The notes under the pieces are model-generated. The model made no database searches. It was given only the letters and a program-made list of their open reading frames with translations, and had not been told where the DNA came from. A stretch of DNA of 64,000 bases. Origin: Streptomyces sp. APSN-46.1 (GTDB lineage Bacteria > Actinomycetota > Actinomycetes > Streptomycetales > Streptomycetaceae). The stretch spans positions 434,001 through 498,000 of the forward strand of contig NZ_JALGRF010000002.1 in the NCBI RefSeq assembly GCF_022815725.1. Reading direction: 5' to 3'. Below, piece after piece: positions 20,217 to 28,199 of this stretch; positions within the stretch are counted from its first letter, which is position 1, and every line of letters starts with the position of its first letter. Both the position numbers and the translations under genes were made by a program.

Positions 20217-20248
20217 GCGGACAGCTTCCGGCCCGGGCGGCCCGCCGC

Positions 20249-20266
20249 GACAGTGGCCTGACTGTC
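20249..20266. promoter_or_regulatory. Inverted repeat between MFS gene and GlxA-type regulator
   Basis: GACAGT-GGCCTG-ACTGTC, perfect 6-bp arms with a 6-bp spacer, centred between the two divergent start codons and just upstream of the regulator's TACGAT -10 element (20276-20281). It is the best operator candidate in this gap. Confidence 0.5.
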
Positions 20267-20275
20267 ACGTTTCGC

Positions 20276-20281
20276 TACGAT
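20276..20281 (+). promoter_or_regulatory. -10 element of a leaderless promoter
   Basis: TACGAT followed by 6 nt and then ATG 20288, so transcription likely begins at the start codon of the GlxA-type regulator. Confidence 0.55.
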
Positions 20282-20287
20282 CGGGCC

Positions 20288-21358
20288 ATGGAGTCGAAGC
20301 AGCGGGCGCACCGTGTCGTCGTCCTCGCCCTCAGCGGGCTGCTGCCCTTCGAGCTCGGCATCCCGCACCGGATCTTCGGCCGCGCCAAGGATTCCGCCGG
20401 GCGGCCGCTCTACGAGATCGTCACCTGCGGGCTCGCCCCGGGGCCGGTCGCCACGGAGGCCGACTTCGCGATCCAGGTCGAGCACGGCCCCGAGGCGCTG
20501 GCCACGGCCGACACGGTCGTGGTGCCCGCCTCGTACGAGCTGGGCCCGGTGCACGAGGAGGGCCGGCTGACCGAGGAACTCGCGGCGGCCCTCGCGTACA
20601 TCCGCCCCGGCACCCGGCTCGTTTCCATCTGTACGGGTGGTTATGTGCTGGCCGCCGCGGGGTATTTGGATGGCCGCCGGGCGACGACCCATTGGGCCTC
20701 CGCCGAGCACTTCCAGCAGCTGTTCCCGGCGGTACGGGTGGACGCGGGCGTGCTCTACACCGACGACGGGGACGTGCTGACCTCCGCGGGCGTCGCCGCC
20801 GGCATCGACCTGTGCCTGCACATCGTGCGCCGCGACCACGGCGCGGCCATCGCCAACGAGGTGGCCCGGCGGACGGTCGTACCGCCCCACCGACCCGGCG
20901 GACAGGCCCAGTTCATCGAGCGCCCGGTGCCCGAGCCGCAGCTGGCCAGCACGGCGGCGGCCCGCGCGTGGGTGCTGGGCCGGCTGCACGAGCCGTTGGC
21001 ACTGTCCGACCTGGCCCGCCAGGAGGCCATGTCGGTACGGACGTTCACGCGCAGGTTCCGCGAGGAGTGCGGGGCCAGCCCCGGCGAGTGGATCGTCGGG
21101 CAGCGGGTGGAGCGGGCCCGGTCGCTGCTGGAGCAGACGGACCTGCCGATGGAACGGGTGGCGCGGCAGGCGGGGTTCGGGACGGCGCAGTCGCTGCGCA
21201 AGCATGTGCAGGCCGCGCTGGGGGTGAGCCCGACGGCGTACCGGCGGACCTTCCGGGCGTCCGTGCCCGTGGTCGCTCACCCGTCACCCACCCACCCATC
21301 ACCGCCCACCCCGCCATCTACTGATGGGCCATCAGATGATGCCGGGTCCGTGCATTGA
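20288..21358 (+). CDS. GlxA family transcriptional regulator (DJ-1/PfpI plus AraC HTH)
   Basis: 356-residue regulator with an N-terminal DJ-1/PfpI domain (residues about 10-190, including the nucleophile-elbow-like ISICTGGY segment seen as VSICTGGYVLAAAG) and a C-terminal AraC-type pair of helix-turn-helix motifs (SVRTFTRRFREECGASPGEW and a second near AGFGTAQSLRKHVQAALG). The tail after residue 325 is Pro/His-rich. It is divergent from the MFS gene and probably regulates it. Confidence 0.9.
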   Translation: MESKQRAHRVVVLALSGLLPFELGIPHRIFGRAKDSAGRPLYEIVTCGLAPGPVATEADFAIQVEHGPEALATADTVVVPASYELGPVHEEGRLTEELAAALAYIRPGTRLVSICTGGYVLAAAGYLDGRRATTHWASAEHFQQLFPAVRVDAGVLYTDDGDVLTSAGVAAGIDLCLHIVRRDHGAAIANEVARRTVVPPHRPGGQAQFIERPVPEPQLASTAAARAWVLGRLHEPLALSDLARQEAMSVRTFTRRFREECGASPGEWIVGQRVERARSLLEQTDLPMERVARQAGFGTAQSLRKHVQAALGVSPTAYRRTFRASVPVVAHPSPTHPSPPTPPSTDGPSDDAGSVH

Positions 21359-21421
21359 CTTCTCCAGCCGCCCGCTCGTGAATGGCCCCCTGTCGGCGGG
21401 ACGGAACCCAGGGGGCGGACA

Positions 21422-22792
21422 GTGCGCACAGGGGCGGGCAGCAGGAGACGGTCGTGGGCCCTCGGCATGGCGGCCGTGCTCGCGGCCGCTGCCGGGGGAG
21501 CGCTGAGCGCACCTGCCGCCGCCGGGGGGAGCGCGGCGGCCGCGGGACCCCCGGGGCAGGTGCTGCCGGGCCAGGTGGACTTCCCGACGCACTGCCTGCC
21601 GCCGCAGGAGGCCGGACTGCCGCCCGCCGACGGGCCGACGACCGCCCGGATCACCGTCGACAACCCGGCGCCGCGCGTCGGGGACACCGTCACCGTGACG
21701 TACCAGGTGGTCAGGACCCCGGCCGTGAACCCGGTCGGGGCCGAGCTGCCCGCCGATGTGCTGACCCCGACCGGGAGGGTGCTCCTCTCCGGCGCGCAGA
21801 GCGGCGAGGTCACCGTCGTGGGCGCCGAACGGAACGACGCCGTCGGGGCGGGCGCGGCGCTGCCCGGGGTCACCATGACCGGCACCTTCACCGTCACCGC
21901 GCCCGGGGAGACCGCCCTGGCCGCGGGCGGCTACACCCTGCACACCGGCCACCTGCTGGACCTGGACACCGTCTGCACACCGGACGCGGCAGCCGCGAGC
22001 CCGGTCTCCGCACGGCTCACCGCGAGCCCGCTGCCGCAGGCCAACCTGCGCGGCGTCTCGCTCGGCACGGCGTACGGGAAACCGGGCGCGAAGGTGACGG
22101 TCACCGGCGCGGGGTTCGCGCCGGGGGCGGCCGTGACGGTGGCCGGCCGGGCGGGCGCCGCCGAGACCCCGGACCGGGTGGCGGCCGAGGCCGACGCACT
22201 CGGGGTGTTCCGGGCCGAGCTCCCGGTGACGGACAGGGCGACGACCGGGGTGGTGGCGTACGAGGGCGCGGGCTGGGCGGCGGGGCGGGGCTCGGGACCG
22301 GCCGCGTACACGGTGATCGACGCCGTCGCCCCGCTGCCGCCGGGCACGCAGAAGGTGACGGCGGTGGTGGAGCCGGGCGCGCTGGCGATGACCCAGGCGG
22401 GAGAGGCGGTCGTCCTCGGCGCGGTCCCGTACGGGGACGGGGGCGCGGCGCCGGGGCGGATCGGGACGGTGACGGTCAAGGACGCGCGGGGCGGGCCGGC
22501 GGGCTGGTCGCTGACCGGCAAGGTCACGGACTTCGCGGGGGCGGGCGGCGTGCGGATCCCGGGGGCGTCGCTGTCCTGGACGCCGTCGTGCGCGGCGGCC
22601 GCCGGCAGTCCGAGCCGGTGCGTGCCGGGCAGCGCGGGTGTCGTGGGGGCGGAGGGCGCGGTCCTCGCGGCGACGCCGGACGCGGCGGTGGTGGGCGGGA
22701 CGTTCACGGTGGACGCGACCGTCGAGCTGCGCATCCCGCCGTACACCCCGCCGGGGGCTTACACGGCGGTCCTGACCCTGACCCTGTCGTGA
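21422..22792 (+). CDS. Secreted protein, WxL-system-like (unknown function)
   Basis: 456 residues with a clear Sec signal peptide (RRR near the N-terminus, then an Ala-rich hydrophobic core and Ala-x-Ala sites around residues 30-40). The mature part is beta-rich with repeated Val/Thr/Gly strands and two Cys pairs, and no membrane anchor is seen. I do not recognise a catalytic domain. Its neighbour encodes a DUF916-like exported protein; in Firmicutes DUF916 proteins partner cell-surface WxL proteins, so these two may act together at the cell surface. GTG 21422 is preceded by GGGGGCGG. Confidence 0.6.
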   Translation: MRTGAGSRRRSWALGMAAVLAAAAGGALSAPAAAGGSAAAAGPPGQVLPGQVDFPTHCLPPQEAGLPPADGPTTARITVDNPAPRVGDTVTVTYQVVRTPAVNPVGAELPADVLTPTGRVLLSGAQSGEVTVVGAERNDAVGAGAALPGVTMTGTFTVTAPGETALAAGGYTLHTGHLLDLDTVCTPDAAAASPVSARLTASPLPQANLRGVSLGTAYGKPGAKVTVTGAGFAPGAAVTVAGRAGAAETPDRVAAEADALGVFRAELPVTDRATTGVVAYEGAGWAAGRGSGPAAYTVIDAVAPLPPGTQKVTAVVEPGALAMTQAGEAVVLGAVPYGDGGAAPGRIGTVTVKDARGGPAGWSLTGKVTDFAGAGGVRIPGASLSWTPSCAAAAGSPSRCVPGSAGVVGAEGAVLAATPDAAVVGGTFTVDATVELRIPPYTPPGAYTAVLTLTLS

Positions 22793-22892
22793 CCGTGACC
22801 GTGACCGTGGCCGGCGTCGGGGTCCCGCTGCGCGGTGCCATCTCCCCGCCCCGCCTTTCCACCGTTCCCCGGGCTCTGCCCGGACCCGCGCC

Positions 22893-22975
22893 TCAAACGC
22901 CGGCGGGGCTGGGAGGTGGCCGGGGTCTGGGGCGGAGCCCCTGGGGGTACCTCCCAGCGGAGCTGGGGGAGAAAC
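22893..22975. repeat. Two intergenic repeat elements, one of each family
   Basis: TCAAACGCCGGCGGGGCTGG at 22893-22912 is an exact copy of the repeat at 6001. It is followed at about 22937-22975 by a copy of a second family whose core is CCCCCAGC...GCTGGGAGG...CCCCC, also found inside the terminator at 34494-34563. They fill the gap between the two exported-protein genes. Confidence 0.7.
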
Positions 22976-23058
22976 GGCGAAAGGGCGGGGCGGGGAGAGA
23001 AGCCCCGCAGGGCCGGCCCCCGCGCGGCCGCGTCCGGGACCTGCTGCCCGCCTGCGGG

Positions 23059-23184
23059 GCGGCGGTGGTCGCGACCAGGCTCGGGGTGCTGTTGCGCGGG
23101 GCGGCGGTGGTCGCGACCAGGCTCGGGGTGCTGTTGCGCGGGGCCGCGGTGGTCGTGATCGGGCTCGGGGTGTTGGTCGGTGGA
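23059..23184 (+). repeat. 42-bp tandem repeat, three copies, within a signal peptide
   Basis: Two identical 42-bp units begin at 23059 and 23101, with a diverged third at 23143. In frame they encode AAVVATRLGVLLRG twice and then AAVVVIGLGVLVGG, so the export signal of the DUF916 protein is built from a 14-residue repeat. Confidence 0.85.
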
Positions 23185-24057
23185 GCCGGGGTGGCGGCGG
23201 GGGCCGACAACGGGCAGTGGTCCGTGCTGCCCGCGGCCAACACTGTCACCCAGCGGCCGTACTTCTACCTCGCCGCCGCCCCCGGCGGGACCGTGGCCGA
23301 CACCGTCACCGTCGCCAACCGGACCGACCGCCCCCGGTCCTTCCGGCTGTACGCCGCCGACGCCTACAACACCCCCCGCGACGGCGGCTTCGCCCTCCGC
23401 GGCCCCGACGAGCCGCGCCGCGCCACCGCCGCCTGGGCGAAGCTCGCGCGGGAGCGGGTCACCGTCCCCGCCCGGGGGTCGGTGAACGTCGCCTTCACGC
23501 TCACGGTCCCCGACCGGGCGGAGCCCGGGGACCACCCCGGCGCCATCGTGGCCGTCGAGGACCAGCCCGACAGCGACAGCGACAGCGGCGACGCCGGCAT
23601 CGGCGTACGCCAGGCCGTCGCCGCCCGCCTGTACCTGCGCGTCACCGGCCCGACCGCCGCCGCGCTCGCCGTCGAGGACCTCCGGGTCACCGGGCAACGC
23701 GGCGGCGACGCGGAGGTCTCGTACACGCTGCGCAACCTCGGCAACGTCACCCTTCGCCCCCGGGGCACCCTCACCGCCTCCGGCGCCCTCGGCCGCGGTC
23801 TGCTCGACCGGGAGCTCCCCGGGCTGCCCGCCGAACTGCTCCCCGGCCAGCGGGTCCGGCTCGCCGTCCGTTGGGCCGACCCGCCCGCCGCCGAGTGGGC
23901 CGAGGTGACGGTGCAGGTCAGCGACCATGGGACGGCCGCCCGGGCCTCCGTCGGCCATGCCGCGCGACCCGGACTCGCGACCGTCCTCGCCGCCGCTCCG
24001 GCCCTCCTCGCGGCGGCCTGGTCGGCGCTGGGAGCGGCATCGGGGAGAATGGCCCGT
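23065..24057 (+). CDS. DUF916 (WxL-interacting type) exported protein, frame open into era
   Basis: About 331 residues. A signal peptide made of 14-residue repeats (to about residue 45) precedes a beta-sandwich with NGQWSVLPAANTVTQRPYFYLAAAPGGTV, typical of DUF916, and an Ig-like second domain (LRNLGNVTLRPRGTL). A hydrophobic segment (LATVLAAAPALLAAAWSALG) ends directly before era. No in-frame stop occurs before the era ATG, so the frame continues through Era to 24999. A TGA in the +1 frame overlaps the era ATG, which would be the usual ATGA coupling, so a one-base change or sequencing error is possible. GTG 23065 and GTG 23107 are equally plausible starts because of the repeat. Confidence 0.6.
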
Positions 24058-24999
24058 ATGAGCGATCGTTCCCCCGAGCCCACCGCCCCGCACCGCGCGG
24101 GCTTCGCCTGCTTCGTCGGCCGCCCCAACGCGGGGAAGTCGACCCTGACCAACGCACTCGTGGGCACCAAGGTCGCGATCACCTCCAACCGGCCGCAGAC
24201 CACCCGCCACACCGTCCGCGGCATCGTGCACCGCCCCGACGCCCAGCTCGTCCTGGTCGACACGCCCGGCCTGCACAAGCCGCGCACGCTCCTCGGCGAG
24301 CGGCTGAACGACGTCGTCCGGACCACCTGGGCCGAGGTCGACGTCATCGGCTTCTGCCTGCCGGCCGACCAGAAGCTCGGCCCCGGCGACAAGTTCATCG
24401 CCAAGGAGCTCGCGGGGATCAAGAAGACCCCCAAGATCGCCATCATCACCAAGACCGACCTGGTCGAGTCCAAGGCCCTGGCCGAACAGCTCCTCGCCGT
24501 CCACCAGCTCGGCGCGGAGCTGGGCTTCGAGTGGGCCGAGATCGTCCCGGTCTCGGCGGTCGGTGACAGCCAGGTCCAGCTGCTGGCCGACCTGATCGCG
24601 CCGCTGCTGCCGGAGAGCCCGCCGCTGTACCCGGAGGGCGACCTCACCGACGAGCCCGAGATGGTGATGGTCGCGGAGCTGATCCGCGAGGCCGCCCTCG
24701 AAGGCGTACGGGACGAGCTCCCGCACTCCATCGCGGTCGTGGTGGAGGAGATGATCCCCCGGGAGAACCGCCCGGCGGACCGGCCGCTGCTGGACATCCA
24801 CGCGAACGTCTACATCGAGCGGCCGAGCCAGAAGGGCATCATCATCGGCCCGAAGGGTTCGCGCCTGAAGGAGGTCGGCATGAAGTCGCGCAAGCACATC
24901 GAGGCGCTGCTCGGCACGCCGGTCTTCCTCGACCTGCACGTGAAGGTCGCCAAGGACTGGCAGCGCGACCCCAAGCAGCTCCGCAAGCTCGGCTTCTGA
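24058..24999 (+). CDS. era: GTPase Era
   Basis: Ras-like GTPase with a KH domain that binds the 3' end of 16S rRNA in 30S assembly. The 313-residue product has G1 GRPNAGKS near residue 20, G3 DTPG, G4 TKTD and a C-terminal KH domain with GIIIGPKGSRLKEVGMKSRKHIEALLG. GAGAAT at 24045-24050 lies 7 nt before ATG 24058, suggesting a leaderless start that would make Era independently of the upstream open frame. Convergent with the methyltransferase gene. Confidence 0.96.
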   Translation: MSDRSPEPTAPHRAGFACFVGRPNAGKSTLTNALVGTKVAITSNRPQTTRHTVRGIVHRPDAQLVLVDTPGLHKPRTLLGERLNDVVRTTWAEVDVIGFCLPADQKLGPGDKFIAKELAGIKKTPKIAIITKTDLVESKALAEQLLAVHQLGAELGFEWAEIVPVSAVGDSQVQLLADLIAPLLPESPPLYPEGDLTDEPEMVMVAELIREAALEGVRDELPHSIAVVVEEMIPRENRPADRPLLDIHANVYIERPSQKGIIIGPKGSRLKEVGMKSRKHIEALLGTPVFLDLHVKVAKDWQRDPKQLRKLGF

Positions 25000-25021
25000 C
25001 GCCTTGCCTTTGGCGAGCCGC

Positions 25022-25729
25022 TCAGCGCAGCCGCCGTAGCTTCACCACGTTGTCCGTCCGGGTCCCGGGCCGGCCGTCAGGCTGGTTCTGGACCCGTTCG
25101 TGTTCCTCGGCGAGCAGGACCTCCCACCCGCCCTCGGGCAGTTCCAGGTCCGCGACGACGTCCTCCGGGGCCGGGAAGCGGACCGAGTGATCCCGGTCCT
25201 CCTGCCAGTGCGCCCAGCCCGCGTGCCCGACGATCAGCAGCACTCCGCCGGGGGCCACCGCCGAGGCGGCGGTACGGAGGATCCGCTCGCGCGGAAAGTC
25301 CCCCATCGAGTGCAGGAAGCTGGCGCAGACCAGGTCGAACTCGCCGGCGGGGAACGACAGCGCGAGGTCGTGACGCTGCCACTCGATCCGGTCGGCGACC
25401 CCCGTGTCCGCCGCGTGACCGGCCGCCCGCTTCAGGGCGATCCCCGAGATGTCGGTCCCGGTGACGCGCCAGCCCTGCCGGGCCAGCCACACGGCGTCGG
25501 CGCCCTCACCGCAGCCGAGGTCCAGGGCCCGCCCCGGGGCGAGGTCCTGGACCTCGCGGACCAGGACGGTGTTGGCGTTGCCGCTCCAGATCTGCTCGCT
25601 CTCGCTGTAGCGGGAGTCCCAGAACTCCTCGCCGCCGCCGGCGGCGGGCCCGTCGGAGGGGGAGTGGACGTGCGCGTGGGGCTGCTGGTGCTGGTGCTGG
25701 TGCTCGGTCTGCTCGGTCTGCTCGTGCAT
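25022..25729 (-). CDS. Class I SAM-dependent methyltransferase with His-rich N-terminus
   Basis: 235 residues. Motif I is ALDLGCGEGADAVWLA, motif II region GTDISGIALKRA, and the C-terminal part reads FDLVCASFLHSMGDFPRERIL, a standard Rossmann methyltransferase of unknown substrate. The first about 25 residues alternate His, Gln and Glu (HQHQHQQPHAHVH) and could bind metal; this tail is unusual for the family. ATG 25729 is followed downstream by era on the opposite strand. Confidence 0.87.
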   Translation of the reverse strand: MHEQTEQTEHQHQHQQPHAHVHSPSDGPAAGGGEEFWDSRYSESEQIWSGNANTVLVREVQDLAPGRALDLGCGEGADAVWLARQGWRVTGTDISGIALKRAAGHAADTGVADRIEWQRHDLALSFPAGEFDLVCASFLHSMGDFPRERILRTAASAVAPGGVLLIVGHAGWAHWQEDRDHSVRFPAPEDVVADLELPEGGWEVLLAEEHERVQNQPDGRPGTRTDNVVKLRRLR

Positions 25730-25855
25730 CGGCGTCTCTTCCTGTACGCGTGCCGGTGTGCGGTCGCTTCCGATGCTCCGCCCGCCCCCACCGAACGGGC
25801 AAACATCGTTGCCGTTTCAGCAACAAGGCCCTGCCCGCACCCCCTGTCTCAGTCC

Positions 25856-26680
25856 CTAGGAACGCTCCTCCTTCTCCTCCGGCGGCGGCTCCGCGATCAG
25901 CCCCGTGCCCACCCGGAGGAAACCGGCGCGCCCGTAGACGCGGGCCACGTCCTCGTCGCCCGCCGTCAGGAACACCGTGGTCACCCCGCGTGCCAGCGCG
26001 TCCGCGACCAGGGCCGCCGTCACACCGAGGGCCAGGCCCTGGCGGCGCGCCGCGGGAAGGGTGCCGACGCCGACGATCTCGGCGACCTCGCCGACCGGGT
26101 TGTACTGGCCGGAGCACAGCACCACCCCGTCCCGCGCGGCCGCCGCCATGGCCGTGGTGCCCGATGCGAGCTTCCCCGAGATCATGGCCCGGCGTGCCGC
26201 CACCGCCGGGTCCGCGACCGCCACCGCCAGTTCGGCCGGACCGGCCTCGCCGAGCGCCGTCCCGGGCGCCGCGAAGGCCAGCATCGGCACGGTCACCGCC
26301 GCCGCCAGCAGCGGATCGCCGGGGCCGAGCAGCCGTACGTCGGGATGTGGCGCGAGGGGCGGCGCGGCGGGGTCCAGCGCCATCAGGGGGTACGCGTGGA
26401 CACGCAGCCCGGCGGCCTCCACGGCGGCCCGCAGCGAGGGGTTGGTTTCGGCCACCCATTCGAAGGACTCCGGGAGCTTCAGCTCCCGCTGGCGGGCCAG
26501 TACCCGTTCGACGTCGGAGGCCGAGGCCGACGGGCCTCCGAGCGCGGGCCGCGCGTAGTACGGCCAGCCGTCGCCCTCCTGCACGAACAGGGTCAGAGCT
26601 CCGAAGTCCTCACCGCGCGCCCCGCCCACACGCGGTACCGCGTCGTAGTACCGCTCCAGCACGTCCAAGATCTTTGTCAT
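25856..26680 (-). CDS. GNAT family N-acetyltransferase
   Basis: 274 residues ending in a GNAT fold: the acetyl-CoA loop is VGTLPAARRQGLALGVTAALVADAL, and beta strands around FLTAGDEDVARVYGRAGFLRVGTG match the family's C-terminal half. The N-terminal half has another, diverged domain. ATG 26680 gives MTKILDVLERYYDAVPRV. Substrate unknown. Confidence 0.85.
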   Translation of the reverse strand: MTKILDVLERYYDAVPRVGGARGEDFGALTLFVQEGDGWPYYARPALGGPSASASDVERVLARQRELKLPESFEWVAETNPSLRAAVEAAGLRVHAYPLMALDPAAPPLAPHPDVRLLGPGDPLLAAAVTVPMLAFAAPGTALGEAGPAELAVAVADPAVAARRAMISGKLASGTTAMAAAARDGVVLCSGQYNPVGEVAEIVGVGTLPAARRQGLALGVTAALVADALARGVTTVFLTAGDEDVARVYGRAGFLRVGTGLIAEPPPEEKEERS

Positions 26681-26782
26681 ACGGTCATACAAGCAAAGCC
26701 GCCCCGCGAGAGCATCCGCTTTGACTCCCGAACGGGCTGACAGCACGGGCTGCCCGCGCTTGCGGCCCTCACGCCCGGCCCC

Positions 26783-27052
26783 TCACGCGCCCTCCTTCAG
26801 CACGCGCGAGATCAGCGACCGCTGCGCGTCCGACAGGTTCGGCTCCTCGCAGGACACCGTCCGCCCGTCCACCGTGATCCGGTACGAGAACCCGTCCCGC
26901 ACCCGGTGCGCCCCCGGTGCGGGCGGGCCGGGCCGCAGTGCCAGCTGCGCCAGGGCCTGCCACTCGTCCTCATCGGGCCGGCCCGAGGTGTCCACCTCGA
27001 CCCGGCGCTCGATGCCCGCGAAACCTCCCGTACGCACCACCAGAATCCGCAT
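26783..27052 (-). CDS. Emfourin-like protease inhibitor
   Basis: 89 residues beginning MRILVVRTGGFAGIERRVEVD, with DGFSYRITVDGR and LSDAQRSLISRVL; this matches the emfourin (protealysin inhibitor) family, small proteins that block protealysin-like M4 proteases. It lies 20 bp downstream of such a protease on the same strand, the classic protease-inhibitor operon. It has no signal peptide, which fits intracellular action or leaderless export together with the protease. Confidence 0.85.
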   Translation of the reverse strand: MRILVVRTGGFAGIERRVEVDTSGRPDEDEWQALAQLALRPGPPAPGAHRVRDGFSYRITVDGRTVSCEEPNLSDAQRSLISRVLKEGA

Positions 27053-27072
27053 GGGGCCTGTCTACCCCGCCG

Positions 27073-28158
27073 TCAGGCGGTCGGCACCCCTACCGTCGAC
27101 CACGCCTTCTGCAGTGCCTGGTGCTCCGCGCCGCCGTCCCCGTACCGCGCGACGGCCGCCGCCACCGACAGCCGGGCGAAGTCCTTGAAACTGGCCTTCG
27201 AGGACAGCTCCCCGCCCGTCAGGGTGTCGTACCAGATCTGCCCGGCGCGCTCCCAGGCCTTGCCGCCCAGCTCCGTCGCCACCAGGTAGAAGGCGTGGTT
27301 GGGGATGCCGGAGTTGATGTGCACCCCGCCGTTGTCGCTGTAGGTCTCGACGTAGTCGTCCATCGTCGCCGGCTGCGGGTCCTTGCCGAGCTCGTCGTCG
27401 TCGTACGCCGTCCCCGGTGCCTTCATCGAGCGCAGCGCGACCCCGGTCACGTTCGGCCCCAGCAGTCCGGCGCCGATCAGCCAGTCCGCGTCCTGGGCGC
27501 TCTGGTCGAGGGAGTACTGCTTGATCAGCGAGCCGAAGACGTCGGACATCGACTCGTTCAGCGCGCCCGATTGCCCCCGGTAGACCAGGTTGGCCGAGTA
27601 CTGGGTGACGCCGTGGGCGAGCTCGTGGCCGATCACGTCCACCGACACCGTGAAGTCGAGGAACAGGTCCCCGTCCCCGTCGCCGAAGACCATCTGCTGG
27701 CCGTCCCAGAAGGCGTTGTTGTAGTCCTCGCCGTAGTGCACGGTCGCGTCCAGCGGCAGCCCGGCATCGTCGATCGAGTGGCGCCCGAAGCCCTTGAGGA
27801 ACAGCTCGTACGTGGCCCCGAGCCCCGCGTGCGCGCGGTTGACGGTGGCGTCCTTGCTCGCCGGGTCGCCTTCCGCGCGCACCTTCTTCCCGGGCAGCCG
27901 GGTGCGGTGCTCGGCGTCGTAGATGGTCCGTCGGGGGTCGTCCGAGAGGGGCGCCCCCAGCACCGGGGTGATGCCCCGGACGGTGGTGACGCGGCGCCGG
28001 GTGCGCAGCAGGGAGTCCTGTTCAAGGGTCCGCTGCGCGGCGTCGGCCCGCCGGGAGTCATCGGACTGCGCGATCTTGTCGAGCAGGTGCGGCGGCACCA
28101 CGGTGCAGAAGACGGGGTGAAGGTGAGTGCGGCGGTCGTGAGCGCGGAAGGTATCCAT
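27073..28158 (-). CDS. Protealysin-like M4 metalloprotease
   Basis: Thermolysin-fold zinc protease of 361 residues without a Sec signal peptide. The N-terminal propeptide has CTVVPPHLLDKIA, the short precursor motif of protealysin-type enzymes. The catalytic HELAH motif is followed by NESMSD (third zinc ligand) and a C-terminal GGVHINSGIPNHAFY segment with the catalytic His. The track of the gene starts at ATG 28158; a TTG nine bases upstream is in frame. The transposon end lies only about 40 bp upstream, so the native promoter may be lost or replaced. It forms an operon with the emfourin gene. Confidence 0.92.
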   Translation of the reverse strand: MDTFRAHDRRTHLHPVFCTVVPPHLLDKIAQSDDSRRADAAQRTLEQDSLLRTRRRVTTVRGITPVLGAPLSDDPRRTIYDAEHRTRLPGKKVRAEGDPASKDATVNRAHAGLGATYELFLKGFGRHSIDDAGLPLDATVHYGEDYNNAFWDGQQMVFGDGDGDLFLDFTVSVDVIGHELAHGVTQYSANLVYRGQSGALNESMSDVFGSLIKQYSLDQSAQDADWLIGAGLLGPNVTGVALRSMKAPGTAYDDDELGKDPQPATMDDYVETYSDNGGVHINSGIPNHAFYLVATELGGKAWERAGQIWYDTLTGGELSSKASFKDFARLSVAAAVARYGDGGAEHQALQKAWSTVGVPTA

Positions 28159-28199
28159 GCCCGGCAATGTGGCACCGAGTTACTCCGATGTCACTAGAA

